The notes beneath the pieces were generated by a model. The model saw nothing but the letters and a program-made list of their open reading frames with translations. It was not told the origin of the DNA and searched no databases. The translations under genes and the position numbers were made by a program. A stretch of 64,000 nucleotides of DNA from Massilia sp. Mn16-1_5 (GTDB taxonomy: Bacteria > Pseudomonadota > Gammaproteobacteria > Burkholderiales > Burkholderiaceae_D). Positions 47,805-58,444 of the stretch are shown piece by piece (within the stretch, counting starts at the first letter, position 1; the number at the start of each line of letters is the position of its first letter). The stretch is from NCBI RefSeq assembly GCF_004798585.1, contig NZ_PPXQ01000014.1, forward strand, positions 1-64,000. The letters run 5' to 3'.

Positions 47805-48587
47805 TTACGCTCTTTGGCGCAGCTGTTCGAAGAAGCAGACCGCGGCGGCCGCGGCCACGTTCAGCGACTCGACCTGGCCCGCGTGCGGGATCACGACCTG
47901 GTGGGTGGCGCGACTCATCAGCTCGTCCGCAACGCCCTGCCCTTCGTGGCCCAGCAGCCAGGCGACCGGGCCGCGCAGGTCGACCTCATACAGTTTTTGC
48001 TCGGCATAACCGCTCATCGCCAGCACCGGAATGCCGGACGCGTCGATCAGGGCGGCCAGGTCGACATTCTCGAAGATCTCGAGCACGAAGTGGGCGCCCA
48101 TGGCCGCGCGCAGCACTTTCGGCGACCAGCAGAAGGCGGTGCCGGGGCTGCAGAAGACCTGGGTGATACCGGCCGCGCCGGCGCTCCTCAGGATCGAACC
48201 GACGTTTCCCGGGTCCTGCACGCCGTCGAGCAGCACCGCGGACACGCTCAGTGCGGTGGGTTGGGCCGCGCTCGGGGTCTCGACCAGGAACAGCAGGTTG
48301 ACGCCGTGCTCGACCTGGCTGAGGGCGCCGAACAGGGCGTCCGGCAAGGCCGTCACGTGGGCGCGCAGGCCTTCGCAGCGGGCGACGATGTCCGCCACTT
48401 CGGGATTGTGCAGGGCTTCTTCCGAAACCACGCAGTGGCTTGGCGCACCGCGCAGGTCGAGCCAGGACTGGCACAGATGCACGCCGTCGAGCAGCGTGCG
48501 GCCGGCCTTGCGCCGCGCCTGCGAGCTCGATGCCAGCTTGACCAGGTCTTTATAAAAGGGATTGTCGCGCGAGGTGATGGTCTTCAT
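47805..48587 (-). CDS. TrmH/SpoU-family RNA 2'-O-methyltransferase
   Basis: A 260-residue SPOUT enzyme. N-terminal substrate-binding domain ([20 protein letters not shown]), then the SPOUT knot with [34 protein letters not shown] and [19 protein letters not shown]. It methylates rRNA or tRNA; the target is not known. Its ATG overlaps the rnhB stop (ATGA). Confidence 0.92.
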   Translation of the reverse strand: MKTITSRDNPFYKDLVKLASSSQARRKAGRTLLDGVHLCQSWLDLRGAPSHCVVSEEALHNPEVADIVARCEGLRAHVTALPDALFGALSQVEHGVNLLFLVETPSAAQPTALSVSAVLLDGVQDPGNVGSILRSAGAAGITQVFCSPGTAFCWSPKVLRAAMGAHFVLEIFENVDLAALIDASGIPVLAMSGYAEQKLYEVDLRGPVAWLLGHEGQGVADELMSRATHQVVIPHAGQVESLNVAAAAAVCFFEQLRQRA

Positions 48588-49252
48588 GCGAACGCCACAC
48601 TTTCATCCGGCGGCGCGAACAGGTCGACCTGCAGCAGGCTGCGCACAGGCGCGAAGGAGCGGCGGTGCACCGGCGAGGGGCCGTGCCGGCGCAGGCGCTC
48701 CAGGTGCAGCGCCGTGGAGTAGCCCTTGTGCTGGTCGAAGCAGTATTCGGGATATTGTGCATGCAGGCGCACCAGTTCGGCGTCGCGCGCGGTCTTGGCC
48801 AGGATCGAGGCGGCCGAGATCGCGTGGCACTTGTCGTCGCCCTCGATCACGGCGTGGGCGCGGATCTCCATCGGCGGACAGCGGTTGCCGTCGATCAGGG
48901 CGATGGTGGGGACCATCGTGAGCGCTTCCACGGCGCGGCGCATGGCGAGCATGGTCGCGTGCAGGATGTTCAGGGTGTCGATTTCTTCGCAGCTCGCCTG
49001 GCACACGGCCCAGGCCAGCGCGTTCTCGCGGATCTGCGGCGCCAGCTCGTCGCGGCGCGCTTCGGTCAGCTTCTTCGAGTCGCGCAGGCCCTCGATCGGA
49101 CGCCTGGGATCGAGGATGACGGCGGCGGCGAACACCGGCCCGGCCAGCGGACCGCGGCCGGCCTCGTCGACGCCGCAGACGATGTCGAGGTCGGTGAACG
49201 GGCGCAGCCGGGGCGGCAGGCCGGGGTAGAAGTTGACGCGTTTTTTGCTCAT
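48584..49252 (-). CDS. rnhB: Ribonuclease HII
   Basis: Removes ribonucleotides from DNA and RNA of RNA-DNA hybrids. The 222-residue product has [16 protein letters not shown] with Asp29 and Glu30, DSKKL, and a second Asp in [26 protein letters not shown] near the end is typical. Downstream of lpxB, as in many proteobacteria, with a repeat element between them. Confidence 0.95.
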   Translation of the reverse strand: MSKKRVNFYPGLPPRLRPFTDLDIVCGVDEAGRGPLAGPVFAAAVILDPRRPIEGLRDSKKLTEARRDELAPQIRENALAWAVCQASCEEIDTLNILHATMLAMRRAVEALTMVPTIALIDGNRCPPMEIRAHAVIEGDDKCHAISAASILAKTARDAELVRLHAQYPEYCFDQHKGYSTALHLERLRRHGPSPVHRRSFAPVRSLLQVDLFAPPDESVAFA

Positions 49253-49309
49253 GGTGCTTGTTTGTTTGATTCGATATTCAGGGAGCGCGGCACGCGGATC
49301 CGTGCGTCA

Positions 49310-49364
49310 CGCGGGCATGCCCGCCCTACGGACCGGTGCGTAACGTAGGGCGGGCATGCCCGCG
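49310..49364. repeat. Facing pair of 21-bp palindromic units, same as at 9963-10033
   Basis: CGCGGGCATGCCCGCCCTACG at 49310-49330 and its exact reverse complement at 49344-49364 flank only 13 bases. The sequences are identical to the pair at 9963-10033. It occupies the rnhB-lpxB spacer within one operon direction and would form a large hairpin in that transcript. Confidence 0.9.
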
Positions 49365-50516
49365 TTACGGCCGGATGATCCGCAGCACAGCCTCGGCACT
49401 CAGCGCGCCGCTGTCGCGCAGGAGGCTATGATGCATCTCCGTGAAGCGCGCCGCAAGCCGGTCGCGCCCTGGCGCGTCATTCAGTTGCTTCCACACCGCA
49501 TCGGCCAGCGCTTCCGGCGTGGCGGCGTGCTGCAGCAGCTCCGGCACCAGGAATTCGCGCGCCAGGATGTTCGGCAGGCCGATCCAGGGCTGGTAGCCCA
49601 TGTGGCGCATGATTTCCCAGGACGCCCGCATGACCTTGTAGGCGATCGCCATCGGCTTCTTGAACAGCGCCACTTCCAGGGTCGCCGTGCCCGAGGCCAC
49701 CAGCACCGCGTCGGCGGCGGCGATCGCCGTATGCGAGTTGTCGACCAGCTGGAGTCGGATGTCCTGCAAGCCCGCCTGGGCGACGATCTCCGTGAAGTAG
49801 GCGCGCTGCTTCTCGCCGGCCATCGGCACCACGAACTGGAGGCCGGGGTCGCGTTTTGCAAGTAGCCCGGCCGCGCGCACGAACGGCTCGGCCAGGTATT
49901 TCAGCTCGCCCATGCGGCTGCCGGGCATCACGGTGACCACGCGCGCGTTCGGCGCGATCCCCAGTTGCGCGCGCGCCGCGGCCACGTCGGGCACCAGCGG
50001 GATCGTCTCGGCCAGCGGATGGCCGATATAGGTCACCGGCACGCCGGCGTCCCGGTAAATTTTTTCCTCGAACGGGAAGATCACCAGCATGTGCGACACC
50101 GCGCGCTGGATCTTCTTGATGCGCCCTCCCCGCCAGGCCCAGATCTGCGGGCCGACGAAGTGCACGGTCGGAATCCCGGCGGCGCGCAGCTGCTCTTCCA
50201 GGCCGAGGTTGAAGCCGGGGTAGTCGGCGCCGATGAAGGCGGCCGGCCGCTCCGCCAGCAGGCGATCGCGCAGGCGGTTCTGGATGCCCTTGATTTCGCG
50301 GTAGCGCGGGATGATCTCGAACAGGCCGCGCACGGTAAGGGTCTCGATCGGGACATCCGACTCGAAGCCTTGCGCAATCATGCGCGGGCCGCCGATGCCG
50401 TGGAAACGCGCGTTGGGGAGATGGGGACGCAGCCCGGCCAGCAGGCGGGCGGCGAGCATGTCGCCGGACACCTCGCCGGCGACCAGAGCGAGATTCACTT
50501 CAGCGGACGATGCCAC
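49365..50516 (-). CDS. lpxB: Lipid-A-disaccharide synthase
   Basis: Joins UDP-2,3-diacylglucosamine and lipid X to make lipid A disaccharide phosphate at the inner membrane. The 383-residue GT19 protein begins [20 protein letters not shown] and shows [38 protein letters not shown] and [16 protein letters not shown]. It starts 17 bases inside lpxA, in the usual lpxD-fabZ-lpxA-lpxB order. Its 3' end is at the edge of the palindromic repeat. Confidence 0.96.
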   Translation of the reverse strand: MASSAEVNLALVAGEVSGDMLAARLLAGLRPHLPNARFHGIGGPRMIAQGFESDVPIETLTVRGLFEIIPRYREIKGIQNRLRDRLLAERPAAFIGADYPGFNLGLEEQLRAAGIPTVHFVGPQIWAWRGGRIKKIQRAVSHMLVIFPFEEKIYRDAGVPVTYIGHPLAETIPLVPDVAAARAQLGIAPNARVVTVMPGSRMGELKYLAEPFVRAAGLLAKRDPGLQFVVPMAGEKQRAYFTEIVAQAGLQDIRLQLVDNSHTAIAAADAVLVASGTATLEVALFKKPMAIAYKVMRASWEIMRHMGYQPWIGLPNILAREFLVPELLQHAATPEALADAVWKQLNDAPGRDRLAARFTEMHHSLLRDSGALSAEAVLRIIRP

Positions 50517-51288
50517 GGGTGGCGATGCCGAGGAAGTCGCGCATCGCGCGGATGCCGTCGGCCGCCTCGGGCATCGAGGCCTCGTCCTGGGCCAGCGCGG
50601 CCTTGGCCTCTTCCAGCGTCAGGTTTTCGCGGTAGATGTGCTTGTATGCGGCGCGGATGCCGTCGATCTGCGGACGGGTGAAACCGCGGCGCTTGAGGCC
50701 CTCGATGTTCACGCCGCGCGCGCCGGCCGGGTTACCCGAGACCAGCACGAAAGGCGGCACGTCCTGGGTCAGGCTGGTGTACATGCCGATGAAGGCATGG
50801 GCGCCGATCTTGCAGAACTGGTGCACGCCGGCGTAGCCCGACAGGATCGCGTGGTCGCCCACGTGCACGTGGCCGGCCAGCTGCGCGTTGTTCGAGAAGA
50901 TCGTGTGGCTGCCGACCTGGCAGTCGTGCGCCAGGTGCACGTAGGCCGAGATCCAGTTGTCGTCGCCCAGGCGGGTGACGCCCTCGTCCTGGGTCGTGCC
51001 CAGGTTGAAGGTGACGAATTCGCGGATGGTGTTGCCGTTGCCAATTTCCAGGCGGGTCGGTTCGCCCTTCCACTTCTTGTCCTGCGGCGCGGCGCCGATC
51101 GAACCGAACTGGAAGAACTTGTTGTCCTTGCCGATCGTCGTATGGCCTTCGATGACCACGTGCGGACCCACGACCGTGCCGGCGTCGATGCGCACGTTCG
51201 GGCCGATGATCGAATACGGGCCGACCTCGACCGAGCTGTCCAGCTCGGCCTTCGGATCGACGATCGCGCTTGGATGAATCTTACTCAT
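50500..51288 (-). CDS. lpxA: UDP-N-acetylglucosamine acyltransferase
   Basis: First step of lipid A synthesis. The 262-residue left-handed beta-helix protein begins [20 protein letters not shown] with hexapeptide repeats; the catalytic His is in [10 protein letters not shown]. The C-terminal helical domain starts [20 protein letters not shown]. Overlaps fabZ by one base and lpxB by 17. Confidence 0.97.
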   Translation of the reverse strand: MSKIHPSAIVDPKAELDSSVEVGPYSIIGPNVRIDAGTVVGPHVVIEGHTTIGKDNKFFQFGSIGAAPQDKKWKGEPTRLEIGNGNTIREFVTFNLGTTQDEGVTRLGDDNWISAYVHLAHDCQVGSHTIFSNNAQLAGHVHVGDHAILSGYAGVHQFCKIGAHAFIGMYTSLTQDVPPFVLVSGNPAGARGVNIEGLKRRGFTRPQIDGIRAAYKHIYRENLTLEEAKAALAQDEASMPEAADGIRAMRDFLGIATRGIVR

Positions 51289-51773
51289 TACTGCCCCGCT
51301 GCGTTTTCATTAGCGCGGATGGTGCACATCAGTTCACCTTCCACGGCAACCTTGCCGTCCACGCTGGCGGTCGCCTTGTACTTCCAGATGCCGCGCGCGA
51401 CGCGCAGGATCTCGACGTCCATCACCAGCTGGTCGCCGGGACCGACCGGGCGCTTGAAGCGCGCGTTGTCGATGCCGACGAAGTACACCACCGAGTTCTC
51501 GTCCGGCTTCACGTTCATCGTCATGAAGGACAGGATGGCGGCGGTCTGGGCCATCGCCTCGATCATCAGCACGCCCGGCATCACCGGCTGGTGCGGGAAG
51601 TGGCCGTTGAAGAATTCTTCGTTGACGGTCACGTTCTTGATCGCGGTGATGCGCTTGCCTACCTCGACGTCGAGCACGCGGTCGACCAGCAGCAGCGGAT
51701 AGCGGTGCGGCAGGTATTCCTTGATCTCGGTGATGCCGAGGGTACGCTTTTCAGTGGTGGTGGTATCGGTCAT
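51288..51773 (-). CDS. fabZ: 3-hydroxyacyl-ACP dehydratase FabZ
   Basis: Dehydrates 3-hydroxyacyl-ACP in fatty-acid elongation, competing with LpxA/LpxD for hydroxyacyl-ACP. A hot-dog fold protein of 161 residues with the active site [20 protein letters not shown]: His58 and Glu72. ATGA overlap with lpxD and TAATG with lpxA show coupled translation. Confidence 0.97.
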   Translation of the reverse strand: MTDTTTTEKRTLGITEIKEYLPHRYPLLLVDRVLDVEVGKRITAIKNVTVNEEFFNGHFPHQPVMPGVLMIEAMAQTAAILSFMTMNVKPDENSVVYFVGIDNARFKRPVGPGDQLVMDVEILRVARGIWKYKATASVDGKVAVEGELMCTIRANENAAGQ

Positions 51774-52843
51774 TTTTCTTCACTAATCGTTTTAATTGTT
51801 TTCTCCAGGGCGCGGATCTTGTCGCGCATGGAATTCAGGTTGCGCACGATGGCCGCCGACTTCTCCCATTCGGCGTTCTTCGCCAGCGGGTAGAAACCCG
51901 TGTACTGGCCCGGCTCGAGCACCGAACGCGAGACCATCGAGCCCGACGAGATGTGGACATTGTCCGCGATCTCGAGGTGGCCCAGCACCATCGCCGCGCC
52001 TCCGAAGGTGCAGCGACTGCCGATCTTGGCGCTGCCGGCGACGCCGACGCAGCCGGCCATCGCCGTGTGCTTGCCGATGTGGCAGTTGTGGCCAATCTGG
52101 ATCTGGTTGTCGAGCTTGACGCCGTCTTCGATGACGGTATCGGCCAGCGCGCCGCGGTCGATCGAGGTGTTCGAGCCGATGTCGACGTCGTCGCCGATCA
52201 CCACGCGCCCGGTTTGCGGAATCTTGATGTACACGCCGCCTTCGTTGGCGAAGCCGAAGCCGTCGCCGCCGATCACCGCGCCCGAGTGGACGATGCCGCG
52301 CGCGCCGATGATGCACTTGCGATGGAAGGTGACGTTGGCGAAGAAGTGCGTGCCCTCCCCGACCACGGCGTCGCGGCCGACGAAGCAGCCGTGATCGATC
52401 ACGGCGCCGGCTTTCACCACTGCGCCCGCTTCGATGGTCACGTGCGGGCCGATGTGGGCAGTGGCGTCGATTTCGGCCAATGGATCGACCACGGCGCTCG
52501 GATGGATGCCCGGCAGCGGCGCCGCTTCTTCCAGCGACACGAAGTACTGCGCGGCGCGGGCGAAATAAGCGTAGGGGTTGGTGGTGACGATGCGCGCGCC
52601 CGTGTAGGTGGCCGCGACCGACGGGTCGTCCAGCGGCGACAGGATCAGCGCCGCGGCCTCGCTTTGCGCCGCCAGGGCGCGCAGCTTGCTGTTGCTGAGG
52701 AAGCTGATCTGGGTGGGACCCGCGCTGTCGAGCGGGGCGATCGAGGCGACCACCAGGTCGGGGTCGCCCGTCAGCTGGCCGCCGAAACGCTCGACCAGGT
52801 CGCCGAGGCGCACGCCCGGCCGGGTTTGTTCACGTTGTTCCAA
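51770..52843 (-). CDS. lpxD: UDP-3-O-acylglucosamine N-acyltransferase
   Basis: Adds the second hydroxyacyl chain in lipid A synthesis. The 357-residue product has an N-terminal uridine-binding domain ([19 protein letters not shown]), hexapeptide repeats with the catalytic His in [10 protein letters not shown], and a C-terminal helix. The start is TTG at 52843, two bases after the ompH stop, which gives the usual length; no ATG is available nearby. The longer frame upstream is shadow of ompH. Confidence 0.94.
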   Translation of the reverse strand: MEQREQTRPGVRLGDLVERFGGQLTGDPDLVVASIAPLDSAGPTQISFLSNSKLRALAAQSEAAALILSPLDDPSVAATYTGARIVTTNPYAYFARAAQYFVSLEEAAPLPGIHPSAVVDPLAEIDATAHIGPHVTIEAGAVVKAGAVIDHGCFVGRDAVVGEGTHFFANVTFHRKCIIGARGIVHSGAVIGGDGFGFANEGGVYIKIPQTGRVVIGDDVDIGSNTSIDRGALADTVIEDGVKLDNQIQIGHNCHIGKHTAMAGCVGVAGSAKIGSRCTFGGAAMVLGHLEIADNVHISSGSMVSRSVLEPGQYTGFYPLAKNAEWEKSAAIVRNLNSMRDKIRALEKTIKTISEEK

Positions 52844-52845
52844 AA

Positions 52846-53361
52846 TTACTTGTCCAGCAGTTTCAGGATGCGGTCGGTGATGTCGATGCGCGGGCTCGAC
52901 CATGCGGCTTCCTGCAGCACGGCGTCGAGCTTTTCCTGCTCGGCGATCTGTTCGATCAGCTTGTAGGCCTTGGTGGCGATGGCGGCGCGCTCTTCGCTCT
53001 TCCTCTGCATGAGGTCTTCGGTGAACTCGCGGTTCATGCGCTGCACGTCCTTCTCCATGTCGAACAGTTCGCGCGCACGGCGGGTGCGCTCGATGTCGGT
53101 CAGGCGCGGTGCGTCGGCGTCGAACTTCTCGCTCATCGTCTTGAACTTGGCCATCAGCTCTTCGTTCGTCTTCTGGCGCTTCGAAAACTCGGCCTGGATC
53201 TTGGCGTCGGCCGCCTTGGCCATCTTCGATTCGGTCATCAGGCGCTCGGTCGTCACGAAGCCGATCCGGCTCGGCGCCGTCTGCGCCATCGCCAGCGGAG
53301 CGGCGCACAGGGCTGCCAACATCAGGACGGTTGGCAGCGTGGCTATCGGATTTTTCAACAT
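52846..53361 (-). CDS. OmpH/Skp periplasmic chaperone
   Basis: A 171-residue protein with a signal peptide (LMLAALCAAPLAMAQ). A small beta part (RIGFVTTERLMTESKMAKAA) is followed by the long charged tentacle helices (KRQKTNEELMAKFKTMSEKF onward), typical of Skp. It holds unfolded outer-membrane proteins on the way to BamA, which is encoded just upstream. Confidence 0.94.
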   Translation of the reverse strand: MLKNPIATLPTVLMLAALCAAPLAMAQTAPSRIGFVTTERLMTESKMAKAADAKIQAEFSKRQKTNEELMAKFKTMSEKFDADAPRLTDIERTRRARELFDMEKDVQRMNREFTEDLMQRKSEERAAIATKAYKLIEQIAEQEKLDAVLQEAAWSSPRIDITDRILKLLDK

Positions 53362-53402
53362 AATTCTCCGCGATGAAAGGATAAGTGCCAGTACAAGCCC
53401 GG

Positions 53403-55739
53403 TCAGAAGCCCGTGCCCATCTGGAACTGGAAGCGCTCGAGCTGGTCGCCCGGTTTCGCGTTCAGGGGCTTAGCATAACTCAAGCGCAGCGGGCCGACCG
53501 GCGAAATCCAGGACAGGCCGATACCGGCCGAGTAGCGCAGCTCGCCCAGGAAGATCTTCGACTTCTCCTGGTAGACCTGGCCGCCGTCCATGAAGGTGAA
53601 CCAGCGCAGGGTGCGGTCCTTGGTATTGCCCGGGAACGGGAACTGAAGCTCGACGTTGCCGATCACGCGCTTGGAGCCGCCGATGGCGTCGCCGTAGACA
53701 GGATCGACCACGCCCAGGGTCGAGCTCTCGTAGCCGCGCACCGAACCGATGCCGCCCGCGTAGAAGTTCTTGAAGACCGGGTAGGAGCTGCCGCCGATGC
53801 CCTTGCCGTAGTCGAGCTCGCCGCGCAGGGCCAGGGTCATCCAGGTGGTCAGCGGACGGTACCACTGGTGTTCGTAGACGACGCGGAAGTACTTGGCGTC
53901 GCCGATCGCGTCGACTTCGAGGTTGGCGCGCTGGTAGCGGCCGATGCTCGGGGTCAGCGCGCTGTCGCGGCTGTCGCGGCCCCAGGCCACGGTCAGCGGG
54001 ATCGAGATGCTCTTGCCGGTACCGATACCGTTGGCCGGGCCGCCGTTCTGGGCCACGAAGTTGCGGTACAGGGCCGGGCTGGTGGCATCGGTTTCGAGCG
54101 AAGTGCGCTCCAGGCCGGCGCCGAAGTAGACGGTGTCGGTTTCCGAGAACGGCACGCCGAAGGTCAGGTTGCCGCCGGTCTGGCGCACCGTATACGAACC
54201 GATGTTCGACAGCGGCGGACGTGTCGTGCGCAGGTAGAGCTGGAAGGCGCGCGAGACGCCGTCGTCGGTGAAGTACGGATTGCTGTTCGAGAACGCGATC
54301 GTGCGGCTGTACTTCGAGGTGTTCAGGTCGATGCCGACGGTCTGGCCGGAACCGGCGAAGTTCGCCTGCTGGACCGAGGCCGTGAAGGTGAACTTCTCGG
54401 CCTGCGAGAACGAGCCGCCGATGGTGAAGTTACCGGTCGGGCGTTCTTCGACCGACAGGTTGATGTCGACCTGGTCGCTGGTGCCCGGGGACTCCGGCGT
54501 ATCGACCTTCACGTCCTTGAAGTAGCCGAGGCGGTCGACGCGGTCGCGCGAGAGCTTGACCTTGTCGGCGTCGTACCAGGAACTTTCGAACTGGCGGAAT
54601 TCGCGGCGGATGACTTCGTCGCGGGTGACGGTATTGCCCGAGACGTTAATGTGGCGCACGTAGGCGCGCTTGCCCGGATCGACGACGAAGGTGAAGGCGA
54701 CTTCGCGCTTCTCGCGGTCGATCTGCGGGTCGGCATTGACGTTGGCAAAAGCGTAGCCGAACTGGCCGAGGCGTGCGGCGATGCGCTTGTTCGAGGCTTC
54801 CTGCAGCGCGCCCGAATAGGTCTTGCCCGGCTGGAGGACGATCAGCTGGCGCAGCTCTTCCTCGCGTCCGAAGGTCTCGCCTTCCAGCTTCACGCTCGAG
54901 ACGGTGTACTTCTCGCCTTCGGTGATGTTGATGGTCAGGTAGATCTGCTTCTTGTCCGGGGTGATCGCCACCACCGTCGATTCGACGTTGGCTTCGAGGT
55001 AGCCGCGGTCGAGGTAGAAGGACTTGACCGCTTCCAGGTCGCCGGTCAGCTTGGTCTTCGAATACTGGTCGGCCTTCGAATACCAGCTGAACCAGCCCGA
55101 GGTTTCCAGCTGCAGCACTTCGCGGATCTGCTTGTCGGTGAAGGCCTTGTTGCCGACGATGTTGATGCCCTTGATGCGCGCGATCTCGCCTTCGTCGACG
55201 TTGAACATGACGTTCACGCGGTTGCGCTCGATCGGGGTGATCGTGGTGGTGATCTTCACGCCGTACAGGCCGTGCGAGAGGTACTGGCGCTTGAGTTCCT
55301 GTTCGGCGCGGTCGACCGCGGCCTTGTCGTAGATCTTGGCTTCGCCGACGCCGATGTCCTTCAGCGCCTTGACCAGCATGTCCTTCTCGAATTCCTTGGT
55401 GCCGGTGAAATCGACGGTGTTGATCGCCGGACGTTCCTCGACCAGCACCACCAGCACGCCGTTCTCTTCCTCGAGGCGGATGTCCTTGAAGAAGCCGGTG
55501 GCGTACAGGGCCTTGATCGCGGCGATGCTCTTGGTGTCGTCGAAGGTTTCACCCACGCGTACCGGCAGATAGCTGAACACGGTGCCGGCTTCGGTGCGCT
55601 GGATGCCTTCGATGCGGATGTCCTTGACGACGAACGGATTGACGGCAAGCGCTTGGCCGGCGCACAGCGCCAGCACGGCCGCGCCGATCAGGCTGCGGCG
55701 AATGAACGGCAGGGCAAAACGATCTGGTTGTGATTTCAT
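53403..55739 (-). CDS. bamA: Outer-membrane protein assembly factor BamA
   Basis: The essential Omp85 insertase. A 778-residue product with a signal peptide (GAAVLALCAGQALA), five POTRA domains (VKDIRIEGIQRTEAGTVFSY marks POTRA1) and a 16-strand barrel. The Omp85 barrel motif GGIGSVRGY (VRGYES here) is present, and the chain ends in Phe (FQMGTGF). Preceded by rseP and followed by ompH, the conserved order. Confidence 0.97.
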   Translation of the reverse strand: MKSQPDRFALPFIRRSLIGAAVLALCAGQALAVNPFVVKDIRIEGIQRTEAGTVFSYLPVRVGETFDDTKSIAAIKALYATGFFKDIRLEEENGVLVVLVEERPAINTVDFTGTKEFEKDMLVKALKDIGVGEAKIYDKAAVDRAEQELKRQYLSHGLYGVKITTTITPIERNRVNVMFNVDEGEIARIKGINIVGNKAFTDKQIREVLQLETSGWFSWYSKADQYSKTKLTGDLEAVKSFYLDRGYLEANVESTVVAITPDKKQIYLTINITEGEKYTVSSVKLEGETFGREEELRQLIVLQPGKTYSGALQEASNKRIAARLGQFGYAFANVNADPQIDREKREVAFTFVVDPGKRAYVRHINVSGNTVTRDEVIRREFRQFESSWYDADKVKLSRDRVDRLGYFKDVKVDTPESPGTSDQVDINLSVEERPTGNFTIGGSFSQAEKFTFTASVQQANFAGSGQTVGIDLNTSKYSRTIAFSNSNPYFTDDGVSRAFQLYLRTTRPPLSNIGSYTVRQTGGNLTFGVPFSETDTVYFGAGLERTSLETDATSPALYRNFVAQNGGPANGIGTGKSISIPLTVAWGRDSRDSALTPSIGRYQRANLEVDAIGDAKYFRVVYEHQWYRPLTTWMTLALRGELDYGKGIGGSSYPVFKNFYAGGIGSVRGYESSTLGVVDPVYGDAIGGSKRVIGNVELQFPFPGNTKDRTLRWFTFMDGGQVYQEKSKIFLGELRYSAGIGLSWISPVGPLRLSYAKPLNAKPGDQLERFQFQMGTGF

Positions 55740-55790
55740 TGGCTAATCAGTCAGTGGACAACGTACGTACATATTCTTGTTTGCCGCGGC

Positions 55791-55892
55791 GAGCATCTGA
55801 CAAAACCTTCATGGCGGCGTTGCACCGTCTCGCCGTACAGTTCGTACTGTCTTCGACGGTGCGCCTTGCCCTGAAGGTTTTGTCAGATGCTC
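55791..55892. repeat. 102-bp imperfect palindrome between rseP and bamA
   Basis: Outer arms GAGCATCTGACAAAACCTTCA (55791-55811) and the exact reverse complement (55872-55892) are 21 bp. Inside are GCACCGTC/GACGGTGC arms and a central ACAGT-TCGT-ACTGT hairpin. The whole 102 bp can fold into one long stem. It fills most of the 168-bp gap in the minus-strand operon. It looks like a miniature mobile element or dispersed palindromic repeat. Confidence 0.9.
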
Positions 55893-55907
55893 TATACCCT
55901 GGCGTCG

Positions 55908-57245
55908 CTACAGCCGCTGCGACAGGTCATTGAAGATGGCGAGCGCCATCAGCATGAACAGCAGGGCCACCCCTGCGCGCTGCGCGAATCCCTGGATTCG
56001 CTCGGACAGGGGACGCCCGGTCAAAACTTCCAGCGAATAATACAACAAATGCCCCCCATCCAGTACGGGGATTGGTAACAGATTCATTACACCCAGGCTC
56101 ACGCTGACTACCGCGATGAAGCCCAAAAAGGTCGCCAGGCCCATGCGTGCGGTCTGTCCGGCGTAGTCGGCGATCGCGATCGGACCGGTGATGTTCTTCA
56201 GCGAAGCCTGCCCCGTGACGATCTTGCCGATCATGCGGAAGGTCAGCGCCGTCATCTCCCAGGTGCGGCCGGCGCCCTTGGCAATGGCCTCGACCGGTCC
56301 CGATTGCACGGTCACGCGCTCGATGGCCGGGGCCAGCTGGACGCCGGCCAGGCCCTGCCCTTTCGCGTCCCGTGCGGGCGTCAGGGGCAGCGTGACGACC
56401 TGGCCGGCGCGCCGTACCTGCAGCTGCAGCGTGCGGCCGGGCGCGGCGCGTACCGCCTGCACGAAGTCGGCGGCATGTTGGAAAGCCTTGCCGTCCGCGC
56501 CCAGCACCACGTCCCCTGGCAGCAGGCCGGCGCGCGCACCGGCGCCGTCCTCGGCCGCCTTTTCCACTTGCGGCATGCCGATCCAGACATCCAGGCCGAG
56601 CGCGGACATCGGATCGCTGTCGGGCCCCGGCTCCTTGAAGGCCGTGGCCGGAATCGTGGCTGCGTACTGGCCGCCATCACGGCCGCGCATGGTGAGATGA
56701 GCGTCCTGCTTGTCGACCGCGGCATGGGTGATCTGCCAGCGCAGGTCGGACCAGCTTGCAACCTGCTCGCCATTCACGGCAAGGACGCTGTCGCCGCCGC
56801 GCACGCCGGCGACATACGCAGGCGTATTCGTTGCCATCGGGCGCAGCTTGGTGGCCGGCTCTTCGATGCCGTGCATGAACAGGGCCGCGAACAGGACGAT
56901 CGCCAGCAGGAAGTTGGCGGTCGGGCCGGCGGCGACGATGGCGATGCGCTTCCAGACGTTCTGGCGCACGAAGTCGCGCGCTTTTTCCGCCTCGTCCTTC
57001 GGCGTGGTGTTCGGATCGCGGCTGTCCAGCATCTGGACGTAGCCGCCCAGCGGCAGCGCGGACACGGCCCACTCGGTCTGGTCGGGGCCGAAGCGGCGCG
57101 ACCACAGCACCTTGCCCATGCCGACCGAGAAGCGCAGCACTTTCACGCCGCAGGCGCGTGCGACCCAGTAGTGGCCGAGTTCGTGGAAGACGATGAGCGG
57201 CCCCAGCGCCAGGATGAAGGCGACCGCGGTGTAGAGGAAGCTCAT
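55908..57245 (-). CDS. rseP: Site-2 metalloprotease RseP
   Basis: Intramembrane zinc protease that cleaves anti-sigma-E factor RseA and signal-peptide remnants. The 445-residue protein has HELGH at residues 21-25 in the first helix, a periplasmic PDZ pair (about 115-310) and the C-terminal LDGGHLLYYSLE metal motif. ATG at 57245 fits the family; an upstream extension is shadow. Follows dxr by four bases. Confidence 0.95.
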   Translation of the reverse strand: MSFLYTAVAFILALGPLIVFHELGHYWVARACGVKVLRFSVGMGKVLWSRRFGPDQTEWAVSALPLGGYVQMLDSRDPNTTPKDEAEKARDFVRQNVWKRIAIVAAGPTANFLLAIVLFAALFMHGIEEPATKLRPMATNTPAYVAGVRGGDSVLAVNGEQVASWSDLRWQITHAAVDKQDAHLTMRGRDGGQYAATIPATAFKEPGPDSDPMSALGLDVWIGMPQVEKAAEDGAGARAGLLPGDVVLGADGKAFQHAADFVQAVRAAPGRTLQLQVRRAGQVVTLPLTPARDAKGQGLAGVQLAPAIERVTVQSGPVEAIAKGAGRTWEMTALTFRMIGKIVTGQASLKNITGPIAIADYAGQTARMGLATFLGFIAVVSVSLGVMNLLPIPVLDGGHLLYYSLEVLTGRPLSERIQGFAQRAGVALLFMLMALAIFNDLSQRL

Positions 57246-57249
57246 GGCT

Positions 57250-58425
57250 TTACCTTGAAAGAGAACTGACGATGCTGGAAGCGGCTGCGCGGGCGCGCGC
57301 ATCCTGGGCCATCACGGCCTCGATGTCGTGCGCGGCGCCGTGCTCGTTCTCGTCCATCACGCGGCGCACGACGCGGTCGATGTCGCGAAAGCCGATGCGC
57401 TCGGAGAGAAAAGCCTCGACCGCGATCTCGTTGGCCGCGTTCAGCAGGGCCGGCGCGGTTCCGCCCGCGCGCAGGGCGTCGAAGGCCAGCGCCAGGCAGG
57501 GGAAGCGCTCGAAATCGGGCTGGTAGAACTGCAGCGCGCTCATTTGCGTCAGGTCGAGCTGGGCGACACCGGAGGCGATGCGCTGCGGGTAGGCGAGCGC
57601 GTGCGCGATCGGGGTGCGCATGTCGGGGTTGCCGAGCTGGGCCAGCACCGAACCGTCGACGTAGGACACCATCGAGTGGATCACGCTTTGCGGATGGATC
57701 ACGACCTCGATCAGCTCGGCCGGCGCGCCGAACAGCCAGTGCGCCTCGATCACTTCCAGGCCCTTGTTCATCATGGTCGCGGAGTCGACCGAGATCTTGC
57801 GGCCCATCGACCAGTTCGGGTGCTTGCAGGCCTCCGCCGGCGTCACGCGGTCGAGGGTCTCGACGGTGCGGTGCAGGAAGGGGCCGCCGGATGCCGTCAG
57901 CAGGATCTTCGCCACGCCCGATTCGCTCGGGCTCCGCGCGTAATTGCCCGGGAGCGACTGGAAGATCGCGTTGTGCTCGCTGTCGATGGGCAGCAGGGTC
58001 GCGCCGTTCTCGCGCACGGCGTCCATGAAGAGCTGGCCCGACATGACCAGGGCTTCCTTGTTCGCCAGCAGGATTTTCTTGCCGGCGCGGGCCGCGGCCA
58101 GGCTCGGGGCCAGGCCGGCGGCGCCGACGATGGCGGCCATCACGGTGTCGGTGTCGGGGCTGGAGGCGATCTCGCACAGGGCCGCTTCGCCGTGGGCGAC
58201 GTCGATGTCCAGGCCCTCGAGCAGGCGCGCCAGTTCAGCCGCGGCTTCCGGCGTGCCGACGACGGCGCGCTGCGGCCGGAATTGGCGGCACTGCGCGGCC
58301 AGCTCGGCCACGCGCGCATGCGCGCTCAAGGCGTAGACGCGGTATTGGTCGGGATGACGCGCGAGCACGTCGAGGGTCGAGACGCCGATCGAGCCGGTGG
58401 CGCCCAGGATGGTGATGCGTTGCAT
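57250..58425 (-). CDS. dxr: 1-deoxy-D-xylulose-5-phosphate reductoisomerase
   Basis: Second enzyme of the MEP isoprenoid pathway. 391 residues: Rossmann start [28 protein letters not shown], the substrate and metal motif [15 protein letters not shown], and [21 protein letters not shown]. Length is typical. In the cdsA-dxr-rseP order. Confidence 0.97.
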   Translation of the reverse strand: MQRITILGATGSIGVSTLDVLARHPDQYRVYALSAHARVAELAAQCRQFRPQRAVVGTPEAAAELARLLEGLDIDVAHGEAALCEIASSPDTDTVMAAIVGAAGLAPSLAAARAGKKILLANKEALVMSGQLFMDAVRENGATLLPIDSEHNAIFQSLPGNYARSPSESGVAKILLTASGGPFLHRTVETLDRVTPAEACKHPNWSMGRKISVDSATMMNKGLEVIEAHWLFGAPAELIEVVIHPQSVIHSMVSYVDGSVLAQLGNPDMRTPIAHALAYPQRIASGVAQLDLTQMSALQFYQPDFERFPCLALAFDALRAGGTAPALLNAANEIAVEAFLSERIGFRDIDRVVRRVMDENEHGAAHDIEAVMAQDARARAAASSIVSSLSR

Positions 58426-58444
58426 TGTAAAACTCCGTGAGAAC

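Noticed and set aside
53385..55733. 782-codon plus-strand frame opposite bamA
   Set aside because: Same cause: third-position GC bias opposite bamA. No domain is recognisable and composition is repetitive (Val, Gly, Ala, Asp, Arg).
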